Part shown: positions 63,255-64,000 of the stretch, piece after piece | Layout: every line of letters starts with the position of its first letter | Position numbering within the stretch: position 1 is the first letter of the stretch | Assembly (NCBI GenBank): GCA_019245115.1 | Contig: JAFARZ010000287.1 | Span: 19,853-83,852 of the forward strand | DNA from: Streptosporangiaceae bacterium | GTDB lineage: Bacteria; Actinomycetota; Actinomycetes; Streptosporangiales; Streptosporangiaceae | Reading direction: 5' to 3' | DNA: 64,000 bases | Notes under the pieces: generated by a model | Told to the model about the DNA's origin: nothing | Seen by the model: only the letters and a program-made list of their open reading frames with translations | The model's database searches: none | Program-made: the position numbers and the translations under genes

Positions 63255-64000
63255 GAGGCGGCCTGGAACTGGGCGGCCTGTAGCGCGAACATCTCCGCGT
63301 AGCTGCCGCCCGCGGCGACAAGCTCGTCGTGGCCGCCAAGCTCGGTGATCCGGCCGCCGTCGAGCACCGCGATCCGGTCCGCCCTTCGCACTGTGGCGAA
63401 CCGATGCGAGATGACGATCGTGGTCAGCCCGGCGGTGAGGTCGAGGAAGCGGTTGTAGAAGGCCGCCTCGGCCCGGACGTCGAGGTTGGCGGTCGGCTCG
63501 TCCAGCACCAGCACCCGGGCGCCGGCCGCCACCGAGTACAGGGCACGGGCCAGCGCGATCCGCTGCCATTGCCCGCCGGACAGGTCCGTACCGCCCGAGT
63601 AACCGGGGGAGCAGATGGTGTCCCAGCCGTTCGGCAGGCCCTTGATGAAGTCGAGCGCGCCGGCCTGCGCCGCGGCTTCTTCCAGTGCCGTTCGGTCGAT
63701 GCTCTGTGCGCCGAGGTCGCGCAGGGCAATGTTCTCCCGCACGGTCAGCGGGTAGCGGGTGAAGTCCTGGTAGACCACGGCAACCTGCCGCTGCCAGGCC
63801 CGGGCGCCGAACACGCGTACGTCGGCGCCGTCAACGGTTATCCGTCCGCCGGCCGGCTCGCGCAGCCGGGCCAGCAAGGTGATGAGGGTGGTCTTGCCGG
63901 CGCCGTTGATCCCGACCAGGCCGAGCGATTCACCCGCGGTCAGCTCCAGCTCCAGGCCGTCGAATACGGGCCGGTCAGCGCCCGGATACCGGTAAGTCAG
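63251..64000 (-). CDS. ABC exporter half-transporter, 5' part outside window
   Basis: The last 249 codons are in the window; the track starts it at an internal TTG (63877), but the frame stays open to the edge. This part is the ATPase: LTYRYPGADRPVFDGLEL, Walker A GINGAGKTT, LSGGQWQRIALARALY, VLVLDEPTANLDVRAE and SHRFATVRRADR. The C-terminus ends QAAQFQAAS with the stop overlapping the next gene. With that gene it forms a heterodimer-type ABC exporter of the same LSGGQWQR subgroup. The membrane domain must lie beyond position 64000. Confidence 0.9.
   Translation of the reverse strand: MTYRYPGADRPVFDGLELELTAGESLGLVGINGAGKTTLITLLARLREPAGGRITVDGADVRVFGARAWQRQVAVVYQDFTRYPLTVRENIALRDLGAQSIDRTALEEAAAQAGALDFIKGLPNGWDTICSPGYSGGTDLSGGQWQRIALARALYSVAAGARVLVLDEPTANLDVRAEAAFYNRFLDLTAGLTTIVISHRFATVRRADRIAVLDGGRITELGGHDELVAAGGSYAEMFALQAAQFQAAS

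Noticed and set aside
61365-63302. 645-aa plus-strand ORF
   Set aside because: Antisense to the ABC exporter with intact Walker motifs.

Overview
The window is a high-GC stretch of chromosome that reads as an actinobacterium. The evidence is a WhiB-family regulator, an acVLRF1-type release factor, OpcA beside Zwf, an actinobacterial suf operon with a Rieske ferredoxin, the actinobacterial sulfite reductase/APS reductase operon with its short leader peptide, DUF1707 and DUF3558-like proteins, and frequent GTG/TTG starts with ATGA or GTGA overlaps. A filamentous lineage (Streptosporangiales-like) is plausible, but I cannot fix the genus from sequence alone. All gene names come from recognising protein families by eye; no search was run.

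Layout. 1-6.6 kb (minus): a RibD-C reductase (cut by the window edge), glycogen debranching enzyme GlgX, then the sulfur assimilation operon: leader peptide, sulfite reductase, a 48-aa zinc-ribbon protein missing from the ORF track, APS reductase and a sirohydrochlorin-chelatase-like protein. 7-13.5 kb: a phosphoribosyltransferase, WhiB, a 702-aa Tyr/Gln/Gly repeat protein, MscS, an acetate-transporter-family protein and a DUF1707 protein. 13.7-22.7 kb: a GT-C membrane protein, then a tight minus-strand pentose phosphate operon (tkt-tal-zwf-opcA-pgl) behind heme A synthase. 22.8-31.6 kb: a uridine-kinase-like protein, a lipoprotein, an EamA exporter, an ABC-2 exporter, a ClpC-like unfoldase, a Cys-less DksA-like protein and a membrane phosphoesterase. 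31.7-37.8 kb: an archaeal-type valyl-tRNA synthetase paralogue, a secreted protein, a WYL regulator divergent from two small proteins, and an amidohydrolase. 39.1-45.7 kb: sufR-B-D-Rieske-C-S-U-T, nearly all genes overlapping. 45.7-54.2 kb: a surface/secretion locus with a 1293-aa secreted lytic-transglycosylase/golvesin-like protein, a secreted propeller-like protein, a Cys-rich two-repeat secreted protein, a NarL-type two-component system and an HTH-TM-ectodomain protein. 54.2-64 kb: SseB-like, acVLRF1, an ABC-F ATPase with an upstream mini-ORF, a small HTH protein, ABC exporters and an Eis-like acetyltransferase.

Between the genes there is notable repeated DNA: a 17-18 bp sequence (GATAACAGCAAGAAGCG) in five copies at two loci 30 kb apart, and a 55-nt hairpin of fixed 26-3-26 architecture in three intergenic regions (11.2, 30.0 and 38.0 kb). 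There are also G-rich minisatellite-like tracts at 38.5-38.8 kb and candidate operators upstream of sufR, the WYL regulator and the secreted-protein locus. I saw no rRNA, tRNA, CRISPR array, transposase or prophage gene.

Most worth following up: the FUS-like low-complexity protein, the secreted-protein locus with its TTGTCCG motif cluster, the archaeal-type ValRS paralogue, the hairpin repeat family and the sulfur-operon leader peptide.
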